From: Cystobacterineae bacterium
Lineage (GTDB): Bacteria; Myxococcota; Myxococcia; Myxococcales; Myxococcaceae
DNA length: 64,000 nt
Direction of reading: 5' to 3'
NCBI GenBank assembly: GCA_009782175.1
Contig: WRKR01000010.1
Span: forward strand, 1 to 64,000
Within the stretch, counting starts at the first letter, position 1. Every line of letters begins with the position of its first letter. The position numbers were made by a program, and so were the translations under genes. Below are positions 42,554 to 50,191 of this stretch, piece after piece. The notes under the pieces are model-generated. The model searched no databases, had not been told where the DNA came from, and worked only from the letters and a program-made list of their open reading frames with translations.

Positions 42554-44782
42554 ATGGAAAAGCTCTTCCCAGAATATCCATTTCCGATTCAGAATATAGA
42601 AAGCGGCTTGTGGTTGATTATTGCCTTGCCGCTTTTGGGTGCCTTCATTAATGGCGTCTTCGGCAAAGCACTCGGCCGAAAGAATGTCCACTGGGTGGCT
42701 TGTGCCTCTGTGGGCGGCTCTTTTTTGCTCTCGCTGCTTGTGATGTGGGCACTTGGCAAAGCCCAACCCGAAATCCCCGGACCCCTTGCCTATGCGCTAT
42801 CTGCGGACTATGGCACGTGGTTTGCCGTCGGGGATTTTAAAGTGAACTTTGGCCTGTTTGCGGACCGCCTCAGCGCCACCATGTTGCTGGTTATTACGGG
42901 GGTGGGCTTCCTCATTCACCTTTATTCCACCTCCTATATGGAGCACGACAAAGGCTATGCGAAATACTTCTCCTTCTTAAACCTCTTTGTCGCGATGATG
43001 TTAACCCTGGTGTTGGCCGACTCTCTGGTTTTGCTGTTTGTAGGCTGGGAGGGTGTCGGCCTCTGCAGCTATTTGCTCATCGGCTTCTGGTATGACGACG
43101 AGGCCAAGGCATGGGCGGGCCGCAAGGCTTTTATTACGAACCGCATTGGGGACTTTGGCTTTTTGGTGGCCAGCTTCCTCTTGGTTTTGTTGATGGCGGC
43201 CTCTGTCAAAGAGGCGCCTCGAGGTACCCCCGTCAGCAACCCCCGGTTTTCTGCAAGCTTGGCTGAAAAAGGCCCCCTGGCCTTCCAAAGCTTGTCCACA
43301 CTGGCTTCTACCCTGGCAACCCCTGACATTTCTGCCGCAAAACTCAAAGCGGCAAAGCCTGACCACAAACCGGCTTTGTTGATGGAGCGGGACATTCAGA
43401 CAGGCCCCCTCAAGGGCTTTAGCTATTCAGGGGTGCTTACGGTTGTTTTGCTGTTTTTTTTGCTGGGCGCCGCAGGCAAGAGCGCCCAATTGCCCCTCTA
43501 TGTGTGGCTGCCCGATGCCATGGCAGGCCCCACGCCGGTTTCCGCACTCATCCACGCGGCAACCATGGTGACGGCAGGGGTTTATTTGTTTTGCCGCATC
43601 TCCTATTTGGTGGTGCTCTCCCCCTTTGCCATGGCCACCATTGCCGTGGTGGGCTGCCTCACCGCCCTCATTGCCGCCCTCATTGCCTTTGCCCAGGATG
43701 ACATTAAAAAAATTCTGGCCTATTCCACCGTCTCCCAGCTGGGCTTCATGTTTATGGGCATCGGCTGCGGCCTGTTTTGGGCGGCCTTCCTGCACGTCGT
43801 CACCCATGCCTTTTTTAAAGCCTGCATGTTTTTGGGTGCGGGCTCCGTCATGCATGGCAACGGTGACGAAACCGACATTAAACGCTTAGGGGGCCTGCGC
43901 AAGGAAATGCCCTGGACATCCTGGACTTTCCTCATTGGCACCTTGGCCATTACGGGCATTGTTCCTCTGTCGGGCTTCTTCTCGAAGGATGCCATTTTGT
44001 TTGGCCTCGAAACACAGCAGCTGGCGGGTTATACGCCTGTGTTGCACACGCTCTATATATTGGGCCTCATTGCCGCAGCCTGCACCGCCTTCTATATGGT
44101 ACGCCTCTATGTGCTGACTTTTGAAGGAAAGCGCTCCCCACTGGCCAAACTCCCCCATGCCCATGAGAGTGCGTGGCCGATGACTTTGCCTTTGGTTATT
44201 TTGGCAACCCTCTCCATTGCGGCCATCGTCTATGGCGTCCCCTTCCTCTCGGTGCCCAATGCCCCCAACCAAACCCTCATTGAGTTTTATTTGGCGCCGG
44301 TGTTTAACGCATCCAACCAGGCAAACCAACTGGGCATGAAAGCCCACATGTTGCTGCCAGGAGAATTTGGCGGGGAAACACCTTGGAATTTGCTCTGGAC
44401 AGGTTGGATTAAGGCTTGGCTCATCGCCGTGGTGTGTGGTGGAATTTCCTGCTTCCTCTATCTCAAAGTGTGGAGGGGAGGCCGCAAATTCCCCGCCATT
44501 TTGGAGCCCCTGCGCCGCTTTGCGCACAACAAATTCTTCGTGGATGAGCTTTATGAGCTTTTGCTGATTAACCGGACCAAGGGCCTGGCCAAAGGGCTCT
44601 ATCGCTATGTAGACGCCTTCTTCGTAGATCGCGTTGCCGTGCACGGTACTGCGCAAACCGTGGGCTTTTTCGGCAGGGTGTTGCGCTGGTTTCAAAACGG
44701 CAACGTCCAGGCCTATGCATCCGCCATCGCCTTGGCGCTGGCCGTCGGCTTGACTTATGCATTGCTCCAGGTGCTCTCGTGA
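42554..44782 (+). CDS. nuoL: NADH-quinone oxidoreductase subunit L
   Basis: Distal proton-pumping subunit, antiporter-like. Core motifs include VGWEGVGLCSYLLIGFW, KSAQLPLYVWLPDAMAGPTPVSALIHAATMVTAGVYL and LAYSTVSQLGFMFM, shown here in short runs of the conserved TM5-TM8 block. At 742 residues it is over 100 longer than E. coli NuoL. A hydrophilic insert of about 80 residues (near 215-290) sits before that block, and the C-terminal lateral helix region is extended. It overlaps nuoM by 4 bp. Confidence 0.95.
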   Translation: MEKLFPEYPFPIQNIESGLWLIIALPLLGAFINGVFGKALGRKNVHWVACASVGGSFLLSLLVMWALGKAQPEIPGPLAYALSADYGTWFAVGDFKVNFGLFADRLSATMLLVITGVGFLIHLYSTSYMEHDKGYAKYFSFLNLFVAMMLTLVLADSLVLLFVGWEGVGLCSYLLIGFWYDDEAKAWAGRKAFITNRIGDFGFLVASFLLVLLMAASVKEAPRGTPVSNPRFSASLAEKGPLAFQSLSTLASTLATPDISAAKLKAAKPDHKPALLMERDIQTGPLKGFSYSGVLTVVLLFFLLGAAGKSAQLPLYVWLPDAMAGPTPVSALIHAATMVTAGVYLFCRISYLVVLSPFAMATIAVVGCLTALIAALIAFAQDDIKKILAYSTVSQLGFMFMGIGCGLFWAAFLHVVTHAFFKACMFLGAGSVMHGNGDETDIKRLGGLRKEMPWTSWTFLIGTLAITGIVPLSGFFSKDAILFGLETQQLAGYTPVLHTLYILGLIAAACTAFYMVRLYVLTFEGKRSPLAKLPHAHESAWPMTLPLVILATLSIAAIVYGVPFLSVPNAPNQTLIEFYLAPVFNASNQANQLGMKAHMLLPGEFGGETPWNLLWTGWIKAWLIAVVCGGISCFLYLKVWRGGRKFPAILEPLRRFAHNKFFVDELYELLLINRTKGLAKGLYRYVDAFFVDRVAVHGTAQTVGFFGRVLRWFQNGNVQAYASAIALALAVGLTYALLQVLS

Positions 44783-46515
44783 ACGCCTCTTCTCCGCTGT
44801 TGAATTATGTCATTTTCCTCCCCATGGCTTTTGCCCTGCTCGTCCTGCTTTTGCCAGGGAATGAGAAGGGGCAAATACGCTTTATTGCTCTCTTGGGGAT
44901 GTTGGTTAACCTGCTCACAGGTATTTGGGCTTTCGTCGCCTTCAACCCTTCAGGGCCTGAATTCCAGTTAGAATACCGTTTATTTTGGTTGTCGGATTTG
45001 GGCCTGAGCTACCACCTGGGTGTTGATGGATTGGCCATAGCGCTTGTTTTGCTCACCGCTTTTCTGGGCCCCTTGCTGGTATTGTCCTCGTGGCGTTTTG
45101 TTAACGAGCGCGTCAAAGAATTCCACGTCTGCTTGCTGGTTCTGCAAACGGCGATGATGGGGGCTTTGTGCGCGCTGGACATTATGCTGTTTTATATTTT
45201 CTTCGAGGCCATGCTCATCCCCATGTATTTTTTAATTGGGGTATTCGGCTCCGAAGAGCGCCAAAAGGCGGCCCTCAAATTTTTCCTTTATACGCTGGCA
45301 GGCTCCCTGTTGATGCTGGTGGCTTTGTTGTGCCTCTTCTTCCTGTCTGGACCTGAGGGCGCACGCAGCTTTGACTATGCCTCTATTTATAACGGCCTTC
45401 TGGAGGCCAACCGAGAAGTTGGCCTCTGCATGCAAAACAGCGCAAGCTGCTCCAACCTCTCTGCAACGGCAGCCACCTTGCTGAAATGGGGGCCGTGGAT
45501 GTTTGGGGCCTTCGCCTTGGCCTTTGCCATTAAAATACCCATGTTCCCCGTACACACCTGGTTGCCGGACGCCCACGTGCAAGCCCCCGTCGCCGGCTCC
45601 ATGGTTTTAGCAGGCGTCCTGCTGAAAATGGGGACTTTTGGTTTTTGGCGCTATGCCATGCCGCTGTTTCCGGCGCAGGCCTGGGCCTTTCAAAACCTCC
45701 TTGTCGCCCTCTCCCTGGTGGGCATTGTGTATGGCGCACTCATGTGCCTGGCACAAAAAGACATTAAAAAACTCATTGCCTATAGCTCCGTCTCCCACAT
45801 GGGTTTTTGCATGCTGGGCATGTTAACTTTCCAAAAAGAGGGCACCATGGGTGCAGCCTACCAAATGCTGAACCACGGCATTTCGACAAGCGCACTCTTC
45901 CTTCTGTTTGGCATGCTTTATGAGCGTCGCCACCTGCGCGGGGTGGCGGACTATGGCGGTATTGCCAAGGCCATGCCCATATTTACGGTTTTCTTCCTCA
46001 TTATTAGCTTCTCCTCCATTGCCGTGCCCGGCACCAATGGCTTTGTAGGCGAGTTTTTGGTGCTTTTGGGCACCTTCAGAAGCAACTTGCCTTTGTGGGC
46101 GGGCATTCTCGCAACCACGGGCGTCATTTTCGGCGCGGCCTATATGCTGTGGGTGGTGCAGCGCGTCTTCTTCGGCCCTGTCACACACCCTGCCAACACC
46201 ACTTTGAAGGACGTCAACTTTCGCGAGTTTGTTACGGTGCTGCCGCTGGTGTTGCTTGTCTTCGTCATGGGCCTAAAACCCCAACCCATTTTGGAAGTGC
46301 TTTCACCTTCTGTGGAGCGCTATATAGCGCGCGTGCACCAGGCAAGGCCCAATGCTGAAGGACAAACACTGCCTCCACAAAGAGAGAATGCCTCCCTGCG
46401 GATGTATGTACGTACTTTGCCCAGCAAAAAAACAGAGAGTGCACACATGGGGCACGCACAAGCGGAAGCGCTTGGGCCCCTCCTTGCCAACAACCCAGCA
46501 GGAGAGCGGTTATGA
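44779..46515 (+). CDS. nuoM: NADH-quinone oxidoreductase subunit M
   Basis: Second antiporter-like pump subunit. Recognisable segments are YHLGVDGLAIALVLLTAF, FEAMLIPMYFLIGVFGSE, HTWLPDAHVQAPVAGSMVL and LIAYSSVSHMGFCMLG. A soluble C-terminal tail of about 60-70 residues, rich in polar residues, follows the last helix and is longer than usual. It starts at GTG overlapping the nuoL stop and overlaps nuoN by 4 bp. Confidence 0.95.
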   Translation: MNASSPLLNYVIFLPMAFALLVLLLPGNEKGQIRFIALLGMLVNLLTGIWAFVAFNPSGPEFQLEYRLFWLSDLGLSYHLGVDGLAIALVLLTAFLGPLLVLSSWRFVNERVKEFHVCLLVLQTAMMGALCALDIMLFYIFFEAMLIPMYFLIGVFGSEERQKAALKFFLYTLAGSLLMLVALLCLFFLSGPEGARSFDYASIYNGLLEANREVGLCMQNSASCSNLSATAATLLKWGPWMFGAFALAFAIKIPMFPVHTWLPDAHVQAPVAGSMVLAGVLLKMGTFGFWRYAMPLFPAQAWAFQNLLVALSLVGIVYGALMCLAQKDIKKLIAYSSVSHMGFCMLGMLTFQKEGTMGAAYQMLNHGISTSALFLLFGMLYERRHLRGVADYGGIAKAMPIFTVFFLIISFSSIAVPGTNGFVGEFLVLLGTFRSNLPLWAGILATTGVIFGAAYMLWVVQRVFFGPVTHPANTTLKDVNFREFVTVLPLVLLVFVMGLKPQPILEVLSPSVERYIARVHQARPNAEGQTLPPQRENASLRMYVRTLPSKKTESAHMGHAQAEALGPLLANNPAGERL

Positions 46516-48122
46516 GTGCTTTTTCTAACCTGGTTTTGTCCCCCATGCTTTTGCCCGCCATGCCAGCTTCCACTGTCGTCCTCCCCAGCTTCAGCTTCCA
46601 CGAGTTTCAGCCTTTGTTGCCTGCTGCCCTCCTGGCCATAACGGCCATGTTGCTCATGCTGACAGAAGCTTTTTCAGTTTCAAAATCCCGCAGCTATCAG
46701 GCCATTCTCGCCGTGGTGGCATCGGCTGTTGCGGGCTTTCTGGCTTTTCAAAACACGCAGCTCCCCGCAGGGCTCATTTTAAATGGCCGGGGGGTTATGG
46801 ATGGGTTTTCAAGTTGGATAACGCTTATTGCCTGCCTTGCCGCAGGCATGTCCTCGCTTTTGGCGCTGGGCTTTTTCCGCCAGCGCAATGCGGAGCGCGG
46901 CGAGTTTTATGGGTTGTTGTTGTTTTCTGCCGCAGGCATGAGCCTTCTGTCTGTCTCCAATGAGTTTGTCACCCTCTTTGTCAACCTCGAGCTTATGTCA
47001 CTGGCCACTTATGCTTTGGCCGCTTTCTGGAGGCGTGGCAACCGCTCCGTGGAAGCCGGGTTTAAATATTTTATTTTGGGTGCCTTCGCCTCTGCCATTC
47101 TCATTTATGGCGTCGCCCTCCTCTATGGCGCCACGGGCACCACCCAATTGGATATGCTATACCATGTTTTGCCCAAAGCCCTTGAGGACTCTCCCTGGCT
47201 TGTTTGGTCCGGCATTATTCTGGTGCTGACAGGGCTTTCTTTCAAAATTGCGGCGGTACCTCTGCACATGTGGACTCCGGATGTTTATGAGGGGGCCCCT
47301 ACACCCGTAACAGCGCTGATGAGTGCCGGCATTAAAGCCGCGGCCTTTGTCGCTTTGCTCCGCGTCATCCTCCACATTGGCGACAGCTCCGCCATGCTTT
47401 TGCATATTTTGTGCTTTTTGGCCGCCCTTACCATGGTGGTTGGCAACCTCCTGGCCATTGCACAGCGCAATGTTAAACGCATGCTTGCCTACTCTTCCAT
47501 TGCACATGCAGGCTATATACTCATTGGCGTCGCCGCATTGTTTGCGGGAGGCCATTTGGGCAACAAAGTGGGCGTGCTCAGCGCCACTCAAATGGCCAAC
47601 TCAACAGCCGAAATGCTGCGCTCCTCGGCCTTGCAAGGCATTCTCTTCTATTTGCTCTCCTATGCCATTACGGTTGTGGGGGCCTTTGGTGTGCTTGCCG
47701 CCATAGAGAGGCGCGAGGACGACGGTGCACCCAACGCTTGGGACTTGAGCAAACTCTCCGGGCTTGCAACGCGCCGCCCGGGGTGGGCTCTGGCCATGGC
47801 TTTGTTTATGTTTTCCCTGGGAGGCATTCCCTCAACCATCGGCTTTTTAGCAAAGCTTTATTTGTTTAAAGCCGGCATGAGTGCAGGCCTCATTGGCTTG
47901 TCCATTTTGGGTGTTTTGGCCAGCGCGGCAGGCATGTATTATTATTTGCGCGTCATTGTTTATATGTACATGAGGCCCCCCACGGTGACAGAAACAGGAA
48001 TAAGGCACTGGTCCACAGAGTTTATTTTGGCTGTTTCAGCGGTGGCCGTCATTGTGCTGGGTATACTCCCGGGCCCCCTGTTGGACTGGCTCAGCCAAGC
48101 AAGCCTGTTTAGCCCCAATTAG
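46512..48122 (+). CDS. nuoN: NADH-quinone oxidoreductase subunit N
   Basis: Third antiporter-like subunit, next to NuoK. Diagnostic runs include FVNLELMSLATYALAAF, YFILGAFASAILIYGVALL, FKIAAVPLHMWTPDVYEGAP and MLAYSSIAHAGYILIG. At 536 residues with about 14 helices it is slightly long. Last gene of the nuo block; a 9-bp stem follows the stop. Confidence 0.95.
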   Translation: MSAFSNLVLSPMLLPAMPASTVVLPSFSFHEFQPLLPAALLAITAMLLMLTEAFSVSKSRSYQAILAVVASAVAGFLAFQNTQLPAGLILNGRGVMDGFSSWITLIACLAAGMSSLLALGFFRQRNAERGEFYGLLLFSAAGMSLLSVSNEFVTLFVNLELMSLATYALAAFWRRGNRSVEAGFKYFILGAFASAILIYGVALLYGATGTTQLDMLYHVLPKALEDSPWLVWSGIILVLTGLSFKIAAVPLHMWTPDVYEGAPTPVTALMSAGIKAAAFVALLRVILHIGDSSAMLLHILCFLAALTMVVGNLLAIAQRNVKRMLAYSSIAHAGYILIGVAALFAGGHLGNKVGVLSATQMANSTAEMLRSSALQGILFYLLSYAITVVGAFGVLAAIERREDDGAPNAWDLSKLSGLATRRPGWALAMALFMFSLGGIPSTIGFLAKLYLFKAGMSAGLIGLSILGVLASAAGMYYYLRVIVYMYMRPPTVTETGIRHWSTEFILAVSAVAVIVLGILPGPLLDWLSQASLFSPN

Positions 48123-48144
48123 CAGCCCTCACTCAACCGCTTCC

Positions 48145-48173
48145 GCTTGAGGCCCGCTTGAGCCTCAAGCTTT
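48145..48173 (+). terminator. Hairpin at the end of the nuo block
   Basis: A perfect 9-bp stem (GCTTGAGGC at 48145-48153 with GCCTCAAGC at 48162-48170) has an 8-nt loop and is followed by only TTT. It lies 23 bp after the nuoN stop. A terminator is likely, though the short T run could instead mean an mRNA 3'-end stabiliser. Confidence 0.5.
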
Positions 48174-48226
48174 GCCCCTCAAAACCCAACCAGGTGGCTT
48201 GGCTACGCTGCTCGGCCCTGCCTCCT

Positions 48227-48287
48227 CAAACACAGGGCTTTCCCAAACACAGGGCTTCTTCAAATACAGGGCTTTCCCAAACACAGG
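48227..48287. repeat. 17-bp tandem repeat, about 3.6 copies
   Basis: Units of the form CAAACACAGGGCTTTCC start at 48227, 48244, 48261 and 48278. This is the first of three unrelated tandem arrays in the 444-bp gap between nuoN and the pseudokinase gene. The unit is not a multiple of three, and no gene is seen across it. Confidence 0.9.
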
Positions 48288-48331
48288 CCAAGCGGCTGTG
48301 CATGGGTTTTGTTGGAAGCTGCATGCACCAA

Positions 48332-48415
48332 CAGCACCCATGCTCAGCACTTATGCTCAGCACCCATGCTCAACACTTATGCTCAGCACCCATGCTCAGC
48401 ACCCATGCTCAGCAT
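48332..48415. repeat. 13-bp tandem repeat, six or more copies
   Basis: Units of the form CAGCACCCATGCT or CAGCACTTATGCT repeat at exact 13-bp steps from 48332 to about 48415. This is the second array in the nuoN-pseudokinase gap. Confidence 0.92.
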
Positions 48416-48432
48416 GCTTGCTTCAGCAGTGC

Positions 48433-48537
48433 ATTGTTGCTTCAATAGATATTGTTGCTCCAATAGGTGTTGTTGTTTCAATAGGCATTGTTGTTTCAAT
48501 AGGTGTTGTTGTTTCAATAGGTGTTGTTGTTTGAAGG
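48433..48537. repeat. 18-bp tandem repeat, about six copies
   Basis: Units of the form RTTGTTGTTTCAATAGGT start at 48433, 48451, 48469, 48487, 48505 and 48523. The array ends 30 bp before the pseudokinase ATG and just before its ribosome site, so copy number would alter the spacing to any upstream promoter. Confidence 0.92.
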
Positions 48538-48566
48538 AGCGGAGACAAGCTGCCTGGAGGGCTGCC

Positions 48567-49502
48567 ATGAAAACAACCCAAGCTTTGGGTCCATTCCACA
48601 TAGGTGAGCGTTTATACCGGGGAGGGTGTTGGGAAGACTGCCTGGCCACGCGTATGAATATGCACGGCTATTGGCGTTTGAGGCGTCTGCTTCCCCTGTT
48701 TAACCCTTCAGAGTTGGGCCCTGTGGTTTTTGCAAACTCTGCTCGGCTTGCCTCTTCCCTCAAAATAGCTTCCGTGCTTCAACTCCAGGAAACAGGCCTC
48801 ATCGAAAATACCCACTATTGCGTATTGGAATACCCTCTGGGAGACAGCCTCGCCGGGTTGTGGCTGCTTTGCCAACGCAAAAACCAAAAGCTGAGCCCTG
48901 CCATGTGCTGCAGAATAATGAGTGAGGTGTGTGAGGCCATTGCCCAACTCTATTCCATGAGGGACAGCGGAAAACTCCCCACGAAAATTTTATTCCAAGA
49001 GCTGAGCCCTAGAGATATTTGGGTGTGCTCGGATGGGCAAAGCAAGCTGGACATCATGAACACCACGCAGACGCACGAGAAAATGGCCCTCCTCTCTCAT
49101 AACGCCACCTCAAAACAAAACTTTTATGCCCTCTCTCCTGAGCGCCTTCTCGCAAAACCCATTGACGAGCGAAGTGACGTTTTCTGCCTGGGCGCTTTGC
49201 TCTATAAAATGTTGACGGGCTCTTATCCCTTCCTGCGCGCAGACGAGAATGCCACCTTGCAAGCCCTGTGCGAAGCCAAAGCTCCTTCTCCCTCTTCTGT
49301 CAACCCGAACATCCCCTATGCCATAGACAGTTTGCTGCTCCATGCCTTGAAGGCCAACCCCGCAGAGCGCTTTGCAAGCGTCGCCAAAATGCATGAGGCA
49401 CTGGTATTGCTTATGGCTGAATGCCATTGGACGGAAACGCAAATGGAGCTTGCCTCTTTCATGTCAGAGCTCATGCCTCCTCCTCCTTCCGGGGCTCAAT
49501 AA
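48567..49502 (+). CDS. Degenerate Ser/Thr protein kinase (probable pseudokinase)
   Basis: The 311-residue protein keeps the outline of a Hanks kinase: a glycine-loop-like GERLYRGGCWEDC (about 13-25), a hinge (CVLEYPLGDSL), ALSPERL for the APE region, and DERSDVFCLGALLYKMLTG for helices F-G. Key catalytic parts are altered. The HRD triad reads FQE (143-145), the following Asn is Asp (SPRDI), no clear VAIK lysine is seen, and DFG reads DIM. It is probably a phosphate-inactive scaffold. GGAGG 6 nt upstream supports the ATG at 48567; a longer frame to 48309 merely translates the tandem arrays. Confidence 0.75.
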   Translation: MKTTQALGPFHIGERLYRGGCWEDCLATRMNMHGYWRLRRLLPLFNPSELGPVVFANSARLASSLKIASVLQLQETGLIENTHYCVLEYPLGDSLAGLWLLCQRKNQKLSPAMCCRIMSEVCEAIAQLYSMRDSGKLPTKILFQELSPRDIWVCSDGQSKLDIMNTTQTHEKMALLSHNATSKQNFYALSPERLLAKPIDERSDVFCLGALLYKMLTGSYPFLRADENATLQALCEAKAPSPSSVNPNIPYAIDSLLLHALKANPAERFASVAKMHEALVLLMAECHWTETQMELASFMSELMPPPPSGAQ

Positions 49503-49539
49503 CTCCACCCCCATGAAGAGACATTCCCCAAACCCCGCT

Positions 49540-49592
49540 AGACCGCTTTCACTTAGAACTGATTTGATTCTCCAGACCGGTTTCAATTGAGG
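49540..49592 (-). repeat. Dispersed repeat, fragment D
   Basis: Two terminal boxes lie in minus orientation: AGACCGCTTTCACTT at 49540-49554 and CCAGACCGGTTTCAATTGAGG at 49572-49592 (positions given for the plus strand). The second is the exact reverse complement of 102-122 in copy A, and the pair repeats the spacing of the two boxes after copy A. The rest of the element to the right is not recognisable. Confidence 0.65.
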
Positions 49593-49640
49593 CAAGCTAC
49601 GCCCGCCTTAAAGCTCAAAGGGCTCTGCCCAGAAAAAAGA

Positions 49641-49758
49641 AGGCGGCCAAAAGAAGGCGGCCCGATGCATAGCACCAGGCCGCGGATACGTCTGAAACGC
49701 AGCGAGACTGCTGAAATGGTGGGGGGAAACCAACTCAGCTCGAATACACTGCTGTCTC
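49641..49758 (-). ncRNA. Candidate structured small RNA with its own terminator-like hairpin
   Basis: On the minus strand a multi-hairpin fold can be drawn. GAGAC (49754-49758) pairs with GTCTC (49704-49708). Inside it, a 10-bp stem with one mismatch (49711-49720 with 49729-49738) carries a loop of TTCCCCCC. Downstream, a long GC-rich stem is closed by 49657-49662 and 49678-49683, with an inner 5-bp stem and a 3-nt loop. It is followed by CTTCTTTT and then a duplicated GGCCGCCTTCTTTTTT. TTGACT upstream (near 49785) is a possible -35 box, but the -10 is poor. No protein frame fits. Confidence 0.4.
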
Positions 49759-49917
49759 TTACATGAAGCACATTATGCGCCAAGTCAAGCCCAAAAAAGT
49801 CTCCCCCAAAAAATTCCTCTAAACCACTGTTTTTTTATAAATTTTTTTTAATATTTTTTTGAGACTCTTTTCCGTTTCCGGGGGGGGCCTTGAGAGCCTT
49901 CCCCTGCTTTTGCCTCT

Positions 49918-50083
49918 AGGCCGCTTTCACTTTGACATAAGTCTTCGCGAGGCGAGCTAAAGCCTCGTTCGCCTCGACCTCATGCCAAAGCGGAGCGGAG
50001 AGAAGGAAGAAAAAGCATGCTTTTCTTCCTTCATGGAGCGTAGTGCAGGCAAGCTTTAGCTTGCCTCAATGGAAACCGGTCTG
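49918..50083 (+). repeat. Dispersed MITE-like repeat, complete copy E
   Basis: The copy is about 166 bp, bounded by imperfect terminal inverted repeats: AGGCCGCTTTCACTT at 49918-49932, and the reverse complement of AGACCGGTTTCCATTG at 50068-50083. Inside are an 8-bp stem (49948-49955 with 49969-49976), the long hairpin (50002-50013 with 50021-50032 plus an inner pair) and the 8-bp hairpin (50047-50054 with 50059-50066, loop TTTA). Stem positions that differ from copy A change on both sides. No transposase is encoded, and target duplications are not clear. Confidence 0.7.
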
Positions 50084-50191
50084 TCGAATAACTTCAAAGG
50101 AAAACCGCTCCAGATGGCTTTTCCATGGCGTTTTGGCGTTTTCTTTTTTGTGGCGCGCAGCGGAGTGGTTTTGCGGCTATAGAGAGGCCGC

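Noticed and set aside
48227-48537. Possible CRISPR array
   Set aside because: The units are directly adjacent with no unique spacers, period lengths are 13-18 bp, and no cas genes are present.
48309-48566. N-terminal extension of the pseudokinase
   Set aside because: It only translates the 13- and 18-bp arrays into Cys/Asn-rich repeats; a proper ribosome site marks the ATG at 48567.
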